Origin: Pseudomonas sp. REP124
GTDB taxonomy: Bacteria; Pseudomonadota; Gammaproteobacteria; Pseudomonadales; Pseudomonadaceae
Length of the DNA stretch: 52,707 nucleotides
Assembly: GCF_020164475.1 (NCBI RefSeq)
Contig: NZ_JAIQWX010000030.1
Span: 1-52,707 of the forward strand
Reading direction: 5' to 3'
How positions within the stretch are numbered: the first letter of the stretch is position 1; every line of letters begins with the position of its first letter. The notes beneath the pieces are model-generated. The model searched no databases. It worked only from the letters and a program-made list of their open reading frames with translations, and was not told the origin of the DNA. The translations under genes were made by a program, and so were the position numbers. Positions 35,446 to 44,107 of this stretch are shown here, piece after piece.

Positions 35446-36220
35446 CGCCCTGCTCCCCTTGCAGATACGGTTCCAGAGCCTGGGATTTCATCCCCATGCG
35501 CAGCACCTCGTCCGGCAGGTGCACGCCGAAATACAACATCAGCACCACCAGCGCCACCAGGCTCTTGATCGTCAGCGACACCGAGAACGCATTCATCTGC
35601 GGCGCGTAACGCGAGAGCAGACCGAGCAACGCTTCGCTGATCAGCAGCGTTGCCACCACCGGTGCGCTGATCACCAAGGTCTTGCTCACCAGGGCATCGA
35701 GCAGTTGCAGAATCGGTTGCAGCTGCACCTCGCAGCCGTTCGCCGGCGTGCAGAGGCGATAACTGTGGCCCACGGTTTCAAGCATCAGCAGCATGCCGCC
35801 GCCTTCGAGATACACCGCTGCGGCGAACAACTGCAGGAAGTTCGCCAGCTCCGAAGTATCGACGCCGTTGGCCGGGTCCACGGTGCTGCTGAGCATTGCC
35901 CCGCGCTGGTTGTCGATCAGGTTGCCCATGGCATGCAACACCCAGAACGGCCAGCACAAGAGACAGCCCAGCAAGACGCCGATGCCCGCCTCGCGCAGCA
36001 ACAGACCGAAAAACGCCAACCCATCCAGAGCCGGCAGCGGTACCCCGACATAGGGCCAGAACCCCAGCGCCACCAGCACGATCACCGCCTGACGCGGCGC
36101 GCCGGTGAGCACGCCGCTGTTGAGAAACGGCAGCATGAAGAAGATCGGCGCCAGCCGGGCAACCCCGAGCAGCGCCGCCGCGAACCAGGCATACAGGTCG
36201 AAAAACAGCATCACCGACAT
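35426..36220 (-). CDS. sctT: T3SS export-gate protein SctT (SpaR-like)
   Basis: A 264-residue polytopic protein (SpaR is 263), part of the SctR5-S4-T1 export gate. Hydrophobic throughout, with 'RLAPIFFMLPFLNSGVLTG' near the N-terminus and 'LGVLLGCLLCWPFW'-like segments typical of the FliR/SpaR family. ATG at 36220 is chosen because it gives the family length and lies 4 bases after the sctS stop; a second ATG at 36211 is also possible. The 3' end overlaps sctU by 20 bases. Confidence 0.93.
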   Translation of the reverse strand: MSVMLFFDLYAWFAAALLGVARLAPIFFMLPFLNSGVLTGAPRQAVIVLVALGFWPYVGVPLPALDGLAFFGLLLREAGIGVLLGCLLCWPFWVLHAMGNLIDNQRGAMLSSTVDPANGVDTSELANFLQLFAAAVYLEGGGMLLMLETVGHSYRLCTPANGCEVQLQPILQLLDALVSKTLVISAPVVATLLISEALLGLLSRYAPQMNAFSVSLTIKSLVALVVLMLYFGVHLPDEVLRMGMKSQALEPYLQGEQGDVIQRL

Positions 36221-36224
36221 CGAG

Positions 36225-36479
36225 CTAACCCAGGGCCAGACGCATGACTTCGCGACTGAAATCCAGCAGGGTTTCGCCATACCAGCCCGAGAGCAAAAAC
36301 AGGCACGCAGCGACCGCCAGCAACTTGAAACCGAAGGGCAAGGTCTGCTCCTGCAACTGGGTCACGGTCTGGATCAGGCCGACCACCAGCCCCACCACCG
36401 TGGCGACGATGATCGGCCAGGCCACCATCAGCAGAATCAGGTACAGGGTCTTGTTGCCGGCATACACCAGATCGTTCAT
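36225..36479 (-). CDS. sctS: T3SS export-gate protein SctS (SpaQ-like)
   Basis: An 84-residue protein with two membrane helices ('[24 protein letters not shown]' and '[20 protein letters not shown]', by region) separated by the conserved loop '[17 protein letters not shown]'. This is the FliQ/SpaQ pattern; SpaQ is 86 residues. It lies 9 bases after sctR. Confidence 0.96.
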   Translation of the reverse strand: MNDLVYAGNKTLYLILLMVAWPIIVATVVGLVVGLIQTVTQLQEQTLPFGFKLLAVAACLFLLSGWYGETLLDFSREVMRLALG

Positions 36480-36488
36480 GGCCGCCCC

Positions 36489-37148
36489 CTACACCAGCAA
36501 CGTCAGGTACTGCTTGACCAGCCCGGTCGAGAGCAGCGCCCAGCCATCGAGGGCAACGAACAGCACCAGCTTGATCGGCACGGAAATGATCACCGGGCTC
36601 ATCATCATCATGCCCAGCGCCAGCAGGATGCTGGAGATCACCAGATCAACGATCACGAACGGCAGGTACAGGTAGAAGCCGATCTTGAAGGCGCTTTTGA
36701 TTTCACTCAGGGCGTAGGCCGGCAGCAGTGCAAACAGTGAAGGCGTCAGTTCTTCATCGGCAGGCACTGCGTCTTCGCTTTCGCTCTGAACCGCCTGCGC
36801 CCGCTCGAAGAACAGCGCCAGTTCCGGGTCGGTGTATTTGCGCAGGTAATCCTTGTAGCCACCCAGACCGTTCTCGGCGAAATCCACCACTGCCGCGAGA
36901 TCGGTGAAGGCCACCGCCTCGCTCTTGTAGTAGCTGTAGCCCTGCTTCATCACCGGGGTCATGACGAAGATCGCCAGCATCAGGGCGATGGCATTGAGCG
37001 TCATGTTCGACGGCACCTGCTGCAAGCCCAGGGCATTGCGCACGATGACGAAGACGATGGAAAACTTGATGTAGCAGGTGCCCGCCGCCACCAGGAACGG
37101 CAGCAGCGAGGCGAACGCCAACAGGGCGATCAGCGAGACGTCATTCAT
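36489..37148 (-). CDS. sctR: T3SS export-gate protein SctR (SpaP-like)
   Basis: A 219-residue FliP/SpaP-family protein (SpaP 224). It has four membrane helices and the signatures 'TCYIKFSIVFVIVRNALGLQQVPSN' (about 23-47) and 'LPAYALSEIKSAFKIGFYLYLPFVIVDLVISSILLALGMMMMSP' (about 141-185). ATG at 37148 overlaps the sctQ stop by 8 bases; the long upstream extension is part of sctQ. Confidence 0.97.
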   Translation of the reverse strand: MNDVSLIALLAFASLLPFLVAAGTCYIKFSIVFVIVRNALGLQQVPSNMTLNAIALMLAIFVMTPVMKQGYSYYKSEAVAFTDLAAVVDFAENGLGGYKDYLRKYTDPELALFFERAQAVQSESEDAVPADEELTPSLFALLPAYALSEIKSAFKIGFYLYLPFVIVDLVISSILLALGMMMMSPVIISVPIKLVLFVALDGWALLSTGLVKQYLTLLV

Positions 37149-38052
37149 CGCGCGGGTTCCGGTAGACCTCGAGCAATTCCACACCCAACTGCTCGTCGAG
37201 TTGCACCAGTTCGCCACGGGCCACGGGCTTGCCGTTGGCGCGCACTTCGATGTGTTGCGCCGCATCGTCCGCCAGCGGGATCAGTTGCCCGGAGGCGATC
37301 AGCGACAGCCTTGCCAGGTCGATGTCATGGGTCGCCAGGACGAACTCCAGCTTCACTGGCAGCACGCCCGGATCAAGGTCGGACTCAGGTGCGTCCTGTG
37401 GATCGGTATCGCTCGACTGCATGTGTATTCCCTGTTCGGTAAAGGTGAAGAAGCCCAGGCATCGTTCACCCAGGCAACAGCGTTGGGCGCGCTGAACGAT
37501 CCGCAGGACATCGCCGGCTTTCAGGCGGATTGCGTGGGTGTGATGCAGGTGGCTGAAGCCCAGTTTCAGGTCCAGGCGAAACGGCAGATCGCTTAGCCAG
37601 GAATTGTCTTCATGGGCTGGGCCGGTAGCGCTTGCGGGTGGTAATCGAGTGATCCACACGCGGCCCTGGGCGGTGTCGAGCCAAGGCATTTCCCGCGTGG
37701 GCAATTGATGGGGGGCGATAAACTCGGCGTCGTAAATTTCTCGGTACTGCAAGTCATCCACGTCCATCAGCAGCGGTTGCGGCACAGCGCGGAACAGTTC
37801 GGCGATGGTCGTCAGTGAACACTCGACGGTCAGTAGCGACTGCAATCCCGGCAGCGATTCATGCAGCCAGTCGCGGGCATCGATCAGCCCCTGCCACTCC
37901 CCTTCTTCGCCCAAGGCGGTGAACTGCAGGTAGCCGGAGTGGGTTGGAAGAAAGCCGGAGCCTGCGTCGACACCAGCGCAGCGCCAGCGCTGAACAGCCT
38001 GCGCGACGGCATGGGCTTGCGGATTGATCCGGCGTAATTTCAGCGAGCTCAT
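37141..38052 (-). CDS. sctQ: T3SS C-ring/sorting-platform protein SctQ (SpaO-like)
   Basis: A 303-residue protein, the same length as SpaO. The C-terminal SPOA domain (about 225-300) reads 'PVKLEFVLATHDIDLARLSLIASGQLIPLADD' and 'IEVRANGKPVARGELVQLDEQLGVELLEV', the core of C-ring proteins. It docks substrates and chaperones at the base of the apparatus. In Salmonella an internal start makes a short SPOA form; an internal ATG near 37422 is the visible candidate here. ATGA overlap with sctP (4 bases). Confidence 0.93.
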   Translation of the reverse strand: MSSLKLRRINPQAHAVAQAVQRWRCAGVDAGSGFLPTHSGYLQFTALGEEGEWQGLIDARDWLHESLPGLQSLLTVECSLTTIAELFRAVPQPLLMDVDDLQYREIYDAEFIAPHQLPTREMPWLDTAQGRVWITRLPPASATGPAHEDNSWLSDLPFRLDLKLGFSHLHHTHAIRLKAGDVLRIVQRAQRCCLGERCLGFFTFTEQGIHMQSSDTDPQDAPESDLDPGVLPVKLEFVLATHDIDLARLSLIASGQLIPLADDAAQHIEVRANGKPVARGELVQLDEQLGVELLEVYRNPRDE

Positions 38053-38795
38053 GCGTCGTCGTTCTGCTCGTCATCCGGCGCTTGCCGGGAGCCCTGGCGC
38101 TGTTGCTCGTCGCGGTTGTCGGTCAGGCGCCAGGTGGGTTCGCGAACCTGCTCCAGGGACACTTTGAGGTGTTCGAAAACCTGGGTATTGCTCGGACTGA
38201 GTTGCAGATTGCGGACAGGTTCATCGGACACTCGGCTGATCGTCACCTGGCCGCTGACAAGGCCCTTGTTGAATGGAACCTGCAATAGATTCCGCGCCGA
38301 ATCCGGCCGCGTTTCGGGGATAGCTTCGATTATGGTCTCGATGACTGTGTGGGGAATCTGTGGCGACGACGGAGGGGCTTTCACCGGTGCAGCAAAGGGT
38401 GCATTCGTCGGTGCTGGGCGTTCATACAGAGCCTCGGATCTTTGGCCTTCGAAGCGGACTGTCGGCACATCCGGCAGGACCTCGACCGGGCTGGATACAG
38501 GCTCGATCAACAACGGCTGCGCAACGACTTTATCGATGACTGAAGCCACAGGCACCACAGCTTGCGGCAAACGAAGATCGGCAGGTCTGTTCTGCGTTGG
38601 CTGCCCGGCACTGTCATGCTCAACCACCGCCACAACAGGTCGCAGAACCAGCGCCGCCATCAGCTCCAGCACGCCCTGCGGCAACTCATCCTCCTGCACG
38701 GGAATCAACCGGTCCTGCAGCTCATCCATCGGACCTTCGCCGACCAGATCCACAGGTAGAACCGGCAGCAATGTAATGACCGCCAAATCCTTCAT
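38049..38795 (-). CDS. sctP: T3SS needle-length/substrate-switch protein SctP (SpaN/InvJ-like)
   Basis: A 248-residue proline- and glutamine-rich protein of low sequence conservation, in the position of spaN between spaM and spaO. SctP proteins are secreted and set needle length. Its C-terminal portion ('SGQVTISRVSDEPVRNLQLSPSNTQVFEHLKVSLEQ') resembles the SpaN C-terminal strand region. ATG at 38795 overlaps the sctO stop by 4 bases; the TTG at 38801 is not needed. Clearly shorter than SpaN (336). Assignment depends mainly on position. Confidence 0.78.
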   Translation of the reverse strand: MKDLAVITLLPVLPVDLVGEGPMDELQDRLIPVQEDELPQGVLELMAALVLRPVVAVVEHDSAGQPTQNRPADLRLPQAVVPVASVIDKVVAQPLLIEPVSSPVEVLPDVPTVRFEGQRSEALYERPAPTNAPFAAPVKAPPSSPQIPHTVIETIIEAIPETRPDSARNLLQVPFNKGLVSGQVTISRVSDEPVRNLQLSPSNTQVFEHLKVSLEQVREPTWRLTDNRDEQQRQGSRQAPDDEQNDDA

Positions 38796-39247
38796 CGCCA
38801 AACTCCGCTCATCTCTTCGATTTCCCGTTCTTCCCGACGCACCTGTTCCAGCCGTTGTCCACGCACCAGCTGCCGAACAGACAGTTCGTACTTGTCGTGC
38901 TTGCGTCGCACCAGCCGCAATTGCTCGCGCTGCTCCTGCAACCGTTGTTCAACTTCTCGGCACTGCTGACTGATCCGCTCACGCTCCACGCGCAACAGAT
39001 CGATCTGCCGCCGGATCACCGCCTGCCTGCGCAGCAGCGCCAGCAGTTGTCCGTGATCAAGCACGCAATCCTCGGCGCGATGGCTGGCCAACAGGTTGTG
39101 CAGCGCCGCCTCCTGCCCGGCGAAGCTGTCCCGCTCCTGCAACAGCGGCTGCAATTGCTGGCGGCTACGCGCTATCGCCAGTTCTGCGCGCTGCTGTCGG
39201 AACCCGCTGAGCGCCAACAGCCGGCGACGATCGGTCAATGGATTCAT
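38792..39247 (-). CDS. sctO: T3SS ATPase central stalk SctO (SpaM/InvI-like)
   Basis: A 151-residue, almost entirely alpha-helical coiled-coil protein rich in arginine, glutamine and glutamate. It is homologous in role to the FliJ/ATP-synthase gamma stalk that couples the ATPase to the export gate. Size agrees with SpaM (147). ATGA overlaps join it to sctN upstream and sctP downstream. Confidence 0.87.
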   Translation of the reverse strand: MNPLTDRRRLLALSGFRQQRAELAIARSRQQLQPLLQERDSFAGQEAALHNLLASHRAEDCVLDHGQLLALLRRQAVIRRQIDLLRVERERISQQCREVEQRLQEQREQLRLVRRKHDKYELSVRQLVRGQRLEQVRREEREIEEMSGVWR

Positions 39248-40518
39248 GCCATCAGCTCCCGTAATCGGCGCAGGGCTTCTTCCGGTTCACAGCATTCACC
39301 CGTGGGCTGACGCAGCCACTGTTCAAGGGCGTCGCGGCGTTGCAGCGCCCGGTCGTTGGCCACGTCCGCACCCTGGGTGTATTCACCCATGTCGAGGAAG
39401 ATCTGCAACTGCTCGAGCCGTGTCAGGGTGTCCCGGGTCGCTGCCGCCAGTTGATGCACTTGAAGCTCTGTGACCTGCGTCGCCACGCGGCTGACGCTGC
39501 GCAACACGTCGATGGCCGGATAATGACCTTTGGCCGCCAGCGCCCGGCTGAGATAGACATGGCCGTCGAGAATCGAGCGGATCTCCTCTGCAATCGGGTC
39601 CGGCTCGTCGTCGCTTTCCAGCAGCACCGTGTAGAAGGCGGTGATGCTGCCCGCAGCGGTCACGCCGGGGCGTTCCAGCAAACGCGGCAAGGCATCAAAA
39701 ACGGAAGCCGGATAACCCCGACGCGCCGGTGCTTCCCCGGCGGCCAGGGCCAGGTCACGCCTCGCTCTGGCATAGCGCGTCAGCGAATCCAGCAACAACA
39801 CCACCCGACGGCCCTGGTCGCGAAAATATTCGGCGATGGCGGTGGCCTGGAGCGCCGAATTGCAGCGATCCACCGAAGAAAAATCCGAAGTGGCGAACAC
39901 CACCACGCAGCGTTCGCGTTTGTCCGACTGGCGCAAATGCTCGATGAATTCGGTCACCTCCCGCCCACGCTCGCCGATCAGGCCGATGACAAATACATCG
40001 GCGTCGGTGTGCTCGATCAGCATGTTGATCAGGGTGGTCTTGCCGGAACCGGCGGCGGCGAAAACCCCGACGCGCTGGCCGACGCCGCAGGTCAGCAAGC
40101 CATCGATGGCCCGGATGCCCGTGCGCAACGGCGTCCGCACCCCACGCCGTTGCTGGTACGACGGCGGATCGGCATCCACCGGATAATCCTGTTGCGCCAT
40201 TGCCGTGGACGGCGCCAGACGCTCGACGATGTTGCCTTGTGGATCGACCACGCTGCCAAGCAACGCTTCGCTGCAGGCCAGTTGCAGGGTCGCGCCGGTG
40301 GGCACGATCATCGACGCCCGGGACAAGCCCCGGGCATCACCGAGCAAACTGAGCAGCACCGCATCGGGCTTGAAGCCGATGACCTGCGCCCTGGCCGCCA
40401 CCTCGGGCGAACGCCAGTGTCTGCGCACCTCGCAGATCTCACCGATCACTACCTGGCCCAGCGCCGCTTCGATCATCGGACCGCTGAGCCGCAACGGGTG
40501 GGCCGCCGCACGGGTCAT
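39244..40518 (-). CDS. sctN: T3SS ATPase SctN (InvC/SpaL-like)
   Basis: A 424-residue F1-type ATPase (InvC is 431) that releases chaperones and unfolds substrates at the base of the injectisome. The Walker A motif is 'AAAGSGKTT' (about 154-162), Walker B '[17 protein letters not shown]' (about 228-245), and the family signature '[22 protein letters not shown]' follows. ATG at 40518 shares one base with the invB stop (TGATG); GTG at 40521 is an alternative. Confidence 0.97.
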   Translation of the reverse strand: MTRAAAHPLRLSGPMIEAALGQVVIGEICEVRRHWRSPEVAARAQVIGFKPDAVLLSLLGDARGLSRASMIVPTGATLQLACSEALLGSVVDPQGNIVERLAPSTAMAQQDYPVDADPPSYQQRRGVRTPLRTGIRAIDGLLTCGVGQRVGVFAAAGSGKTTLINMLIEHTDADVFVIGLIGERGREVTEFIEHLRQSDKRERCVVVFATSDFSSVDRCNSALQATAIAEYFRDQGRRVVLLLDSLTRYARARRDLALAAGEAPARRGYPASVFDALPRLLERPGVTAAGSITAFYTVLLESDDEPDPIAEEIRSILDGHVYLSRALAAKGHYPAIDVLRSVSRVATQVTELQVHQLAAATRDTLTRLEQLQIFLDMGEYTQGADVANDRALQRRDALEQWLRQPTGECCEPEEALRRLRELMA

Positions 40519-40925
40519 CACAGGCGCAGGATGCCGTGGATTTCTTCGAGCACTTCGACGAAATGGTCCAGCGCCCGGGCAAAACTGCGCCCGTCGTCGA
40601 GGGCCTTGTCATTGCACATCAGACGCAGTTCGAGCTGGCCCTGCACCTCGCACAGGTGCAATTGCCCGCTGCGCGACCAGGGGCAACCCTGGAGCAGAAT
40701 CTGCAACAGCGCAAAGGCGCTATGACTCAATGGCGCAGTCCCGACCTCCATCACCGCGGCCCAGACCCACACCTCACCCCCCACTTCTCCGACGTTGATC
40801 GCCGGCAAATCCTTCATCTGCATTTCGATGGTGCTGTGGCTGTCGAAGTGGCCGATCTGGCTTTCGGCGCAGCCGCTGTGACGCAGCGCGTCGCGCAACA
40901 GGTCGGCAATATCCATGGTTATCAC
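40518..40925 (-). CDS. invB: T3SS class IB chaperone (InvB/SpaK-like)
   Basis: A 135-residue acidic chaperone, the length of InvB. '[15 protein letters not shown]', '[12 protein letters not shown]' and '[12 protein letters not shown]' line up with InvB. In Salmonella InvB serves several effectors (SipA, SopE, SopA), so its presence implies that InvB-dependent effectors exist in this genome, although none is recognised in this window. GTG at 40925 is preferred: AAGGAA lies about nine bases upstream, while for the ATG at 40916 it would be too far. Confidence 0.92.
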   Translation of the reverse strand: MITMDIADLLRDALRHSGCAESQIGHFDSHSTIEMQMKDLPAINVGEVGGEVWVWAAVMEVGTAPLSHSAFALLQILLQGCPWSRSGQLHLCEVQGQLELRLMCNDKALDDGRSFARALDHFVEVLEEIHGILRL

Positions 40926-40937
40926 GGGCAGATTTCC

Positions 40938-42983
40938 TTACAGGGTTTTGATCACATTGACCGAGACGGTCTCGCAGACTTCGCCGAACGACATCACGTC
41001 CAGCTCGCGAAAACGCCCTTCGATCAGCTTCTTGATGTAGCGCCGCACATCCACCGAACACAGCAGCACCATGTCCTTGTGGGCAATGTGCACGCTGTCC
41101 AGACCGACGCTGAGGCGGTCCATCAGGTCCTCGGATTCGGCAGGTTCCAGGTTGATGAAACTGCCGCCCGAGGTTTGCCGGATACCGCGTCGCACCACCT
41201 CTTCGAACTCCGCCGACAACAGCAGCACGCGCAGGTCGTTGCCCTGGGCAAACTTGTTGCTGATGTAGCGGGCCATGGCGCCGCGCACGTGCTCGACCAG
41301 TGCCAGCGCGTCCTTTTCCCGGGATGCCCAATGGGCCAGGGTTTCGAGAATCAGCTTCATGTTGCGTACCGAAATGCGTTCGCCGATCAGGCGCTGCAGC
41401 ACCTCGGCGATCTTCTGCACGGTGATGTGGCGATAGACTTCCTTGAGCAGGTCCGGGCAGCGCGCTTCCATTTCATCCAGCAGCTGCTTTGTCTCCTGGA
41501 CCCCGAAAAATTCCTGGATGTTGCGCGCCAGCAAGGTGACCAGGCAGCGATAACACTCCTCGTCCGCCGGTCGCAGGTGATACCCCAGTTGCTGCACGCG
41601 CTCGCGCTCGGTGGCGTTGACCCAGACCCCGCCCAGGCGATTGCTGTCGTTGCCGCGCACCAGCGCCAGCCCCAGGGATTCCAACTCCGGCGAATAGTCG
41701 AGCAGGCGCCAGTGATCGAAATGGACATCGAATTGCTCGGCGCGCACCTCGTTGATCAGCACCGCCACCTGATGCGCCGGCAACGCCTCGCTGGCGCGCA
41801 GTTGCGGCTCGGGAATGCGCAGGCCGTAATCGACGAAGAACTGGCTGCGAAAGCGCGCCGCCCAGCGTGCCTTGGTCAGTTCCTCCAGACGCGCGGCGGG
41901 CACCAGCAGCATCAGCGCGATGGTCTCTGTGGCGATGTTGTCGATGTCTTCGATGAGGCCTGAAGCGCCCGCTGTGTCGCCCTGATTCGACGGCGGAACG
42001 TTGTCAGGGCCTTCACCTTTGGCGGCCTTGCGCTGGCGGAAGAACACCAGCAGCGCCAGGGCCACGGCAATCGGCAGAAAGGTCAGGAGGGGAAAACCCG
42101 GCAACAGGCCAACGCCCACCGCCAGCAACGCCGTCACCCCGAGCACGAACGGGTGGCCGAGCATTTGCGCGAGCATGTTGCGCCCCAGGTTGGCGTCATC
42201 GCCGTTGACCCGGGTGACGATGAAGCCGGCGCCGATGGCGATCAGCAGCGCCGGAATCTGTGCGACCAGACCATCGCCGATGGTCAACAGGGTGTAGGTC
42301 GACAGCGCCGTGGACATATCCATGCCCATCTGCCCCATGCCGATGGCCATGCCGCCGATGAAGTTGACGAAAATAATGATGATGCCGGCGATGGCATCGC
42401 CCTTGATGAACTTCATGGCGCCGTCGAACGAGCCGTACAGCTGGCTTTCGCGCTCCAGCACGCTGCGTTTTTCCTTGGCTTCCTCGGCGGTGATGGCGCC
42501 GGCCTTGAGGTCGCCGTCGATGCTCATTTGCTTGCCAGGCATGCCGTCCAGCGAGAAGCGCGCGGCGACTTCGGCCACCCGCTCCGAGCCCTTGGTGATC
42601 ACGATAAATTGCACGATGGTGACGATGGAAAAGATCACGAAACCCACCACCAGGCTCTCGCCGATCACGAACTCGCCGAACGAGGCGATGATCTCCCCCG
42701 CATCGGCCTGGCTGAGGATCAGGCGGCTGGTGCTGATCGACAGCGCCAGGCGAAACAGCGTGGTCAACAGCAGCAACGCCGGAAAGGTGGAGAAGCTGAG
42801 GATGCGTTCGATGTAGAACGAGCCCATGAACACCAGCAGGGAAATGACGATGTTCAGGCCGATCAGAAAGTCCACCAGCGCCGTGGGCAACGGAATGATC
42901 AGCATGGCGATGATCATCACCATCAGCGTCAGGATCAGCAGCTCCGGACGAGCGCCGACATTGCGCAGGAACACATTGAGCAT
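40938..42983 (-). CDS. sctV: T3SS export-gate protein SctV (InvA-like)
   Basis: A 681-residue FHIPEP/LcrD-family protein (InvA is 685). It has eight membrane helices in about 1-310, with 'RVAEVAARFSLDGMPGKQMSIDGDLKAG' marking the conserved FHIPEP-region loop (about 133-165). A cytoplasmic nonameric-ring domain (about 350-681) ends 'LDVMSFGEVCETVSVNVIKTL'. It receives substrates from the ATPase and couples proton flow to export. It lies 12 bases before invB. Confidence 0.97.
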   Translation of the reverse strand: MLNVFLRNVGARPELLILTLMVMIIAMLIIPLPTALVDFLIGLNIVISLLVFMGSFYIERILSFSTFPALLLLTTLFRLALSISTSRLILSQADAGEIIASFGEFVIGESLVVGFVIFSIVTIVQFIVITKGSERVAEVAARFSLDGMPGKQMSIDGDLKAGAITAEEAKEKRSVLERESQLYGSFDGAMKFIKGDAIAGIIIIFVNFIGGMAIGMGQMGMDMSTALSTYTLLTIGDGLVAQIPALLIAIGAGFIVTRVNGDDANLGRNMLAQMLGHPFVLGVTALLAVGVGLLPGFPLLTFLPIAVALALLVFFRQRKAAKGEGPDNVPPSNQGDTAGASGLIEDIDNIATETIALMLLVPAARLEELTKARWAARFRSQFFVDYGLRIPEPQLRASEALPAHQVAVLINEVRAEQFDVHFDHWRLLDYSPELESLGLALVRGNDSNRLGGVWVNATERERVQQLGYHLRPADEECYRCLVTLLARNIQEFFGVQETKQLLDEMEARCPDLLKEVYRHITVQKIAEVLQRLIGERISVRNMKLILETLAHWASREKDALALVEHVRGAMARYISNKFAQGNDLRVLLLSAEFEEVVRRGIRQTSGGSFINLEPAESEDLMDRLSVGLDSVHIAHKDMVLLCSVDVRRYIKKLIEGRFRELDVMSFGEVCETVSVNVIKTL

Positions 42984-43006
42984 GGCGGGTCAGTTCCGGA
43001 TGAAGG

Positions 43007-44107
43007 TCATGGGCAACCGCCGAGGCGTCGGCGTTCGATGCATTCGTGGGTGTAGGCGACATCCGCCAGCCGGGTGAATTGTTCTGCCAGACGCAGTGGC
43101 GCCTGTTCATCGGCGAACAGCGGCACCGGCAATTGCAGGCAGAGGCGGCGCAGGGTCTGCAGCAAGGCCGATCGTTCGTGGTGAGTGCTGAGCAACACGC
43201 GCTCGCCCAGGGCGCCGAGCAGTAGTTGGTCGAGGTCGTCGGGATAGGCCAACACGCCGAACAGGAACACCAGCCAATCCGCCTCATGGGGGTTGTGGCG
43301 GCAGACGAGCATGTCGGCGAGCAGGCGGCCGACAAACAGTTCGTCAGCCGAACGCAGGCGTTTGAGGTGGTTGACCTTGGTGAGCAGATCGCCGAATTCG
43401 GCGCGGGAACAACTGGGGTCCTGGGCGCTGATGTCGGTGAGCAGCGCGGCCTCGATGAAGGTCAGAACGTTCAGGCGCTGATCGGGTCCGTAGAGGGCGA
43501 TCCAGTCCTGATAGCAGTCGAGGGGGCCTTCGTCGGACTCGAGAAAATCGCGGTAGGTTTCACGCAACAGTGCTGCGCGCACGGCCATGCAGGAGCCGAA
43601 CATTCGGGCTTTGAGCGCGGTGTTGATCCCGGCGTTCAGGCGCTTGGGGGACGCCTGGGCGACCACGGTCTGCAACAGGGTTTCGAGGCGCTGGCGGGTG
43701 CGCGCTTCGAGCTTTTTCCGGCGCAGCAACTCGCGCAGCACCAGAGCCAGATCGCTGTCATCGGGAAACAGGCTGCGCGCCATTTCCAGCAGCCAGGCGA
43801 CGGGTTTGTCCGCCAGTCGTGCAAGGCTGAGTATCTGCTTCGCCTTGGGCACGGTGTCGTCGTCCAGCACCCGCTCGAAGTTGTCGGTCAGGGTGTCGGA
43901 TTTCAGCTCGAAATGGCGTCGTCCGCGGAACTGCGCCAACGCAGCGGACATCTCGTCGCTGATTTGCACGAAACGTTGCACCGCGGCGATGGTGTCGCCG
44001 TCATCGAGATCGACATCCGCCTGAGGCTGCGGATTTTCCGCCGCTTTCTCAGTATTGAGCCGTGCCTGGGCTGAACGGCCGCCTGTGGAAATCGACGGCA
44101 GGATCAT
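43007..44107 (-). CDS. sctW: T3SS gatekeeper SctW (InvE-like)
   Basis: A 366-residue protein (InvE is 372) that holds back effectors until translocators are exported. The N-terminal secretion-signal-like stretch is serine/glycine rich ('ILPSISTGGRSAQAR'). The HrpJ/InvE domain follows ('RFVQISDEMSAALAQFRGRR', 'ALVLRELLRRKKLEA', 'LLTDISAQDPSCSRAEFGDLLTKV'). The full InvE length in one polypeptide is typical of the SPI-1 family. ATGA overlap (4 bases) with sctC; 23 bases to sctV. Confidence 0.93.
   Translation of the reverse strand: MILPSISTGGRSAQARLNTEKAAENPQPQADVDLDDGDTIAAVQRFVQISDEMSAALAQFRGRRHFELKSDTLTDNFERVLDDDTVPKAKQILSLARLADKPVAWLLEMARSLFPDDSDLALVLRELLRRKKLEARTRQRLETLLQTVVAQASPKRLNAGINTALKARMFGSCMAVRAALLRETYRDFLESDEGPLDCYQDWIALYGPDQRLNVLTFIEAALLTDISAQDPSCSRAEFGDLLTKVNHLKRLRSADELFVGRLLADMLVCRHNPHEADWLVFLFGVLAYPDDLDQLLLGALGERVLLSTHHERSALLQTLRRLCLQLPVPLFADEQAPLRLAEQFTRLADVAYTHECIERRRLGGCP

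Noticed and set aside
40536..41963. 475-residue plus-strand open frame
   Set aside because: Antisense to invB and sctV, which have clear family motifs.
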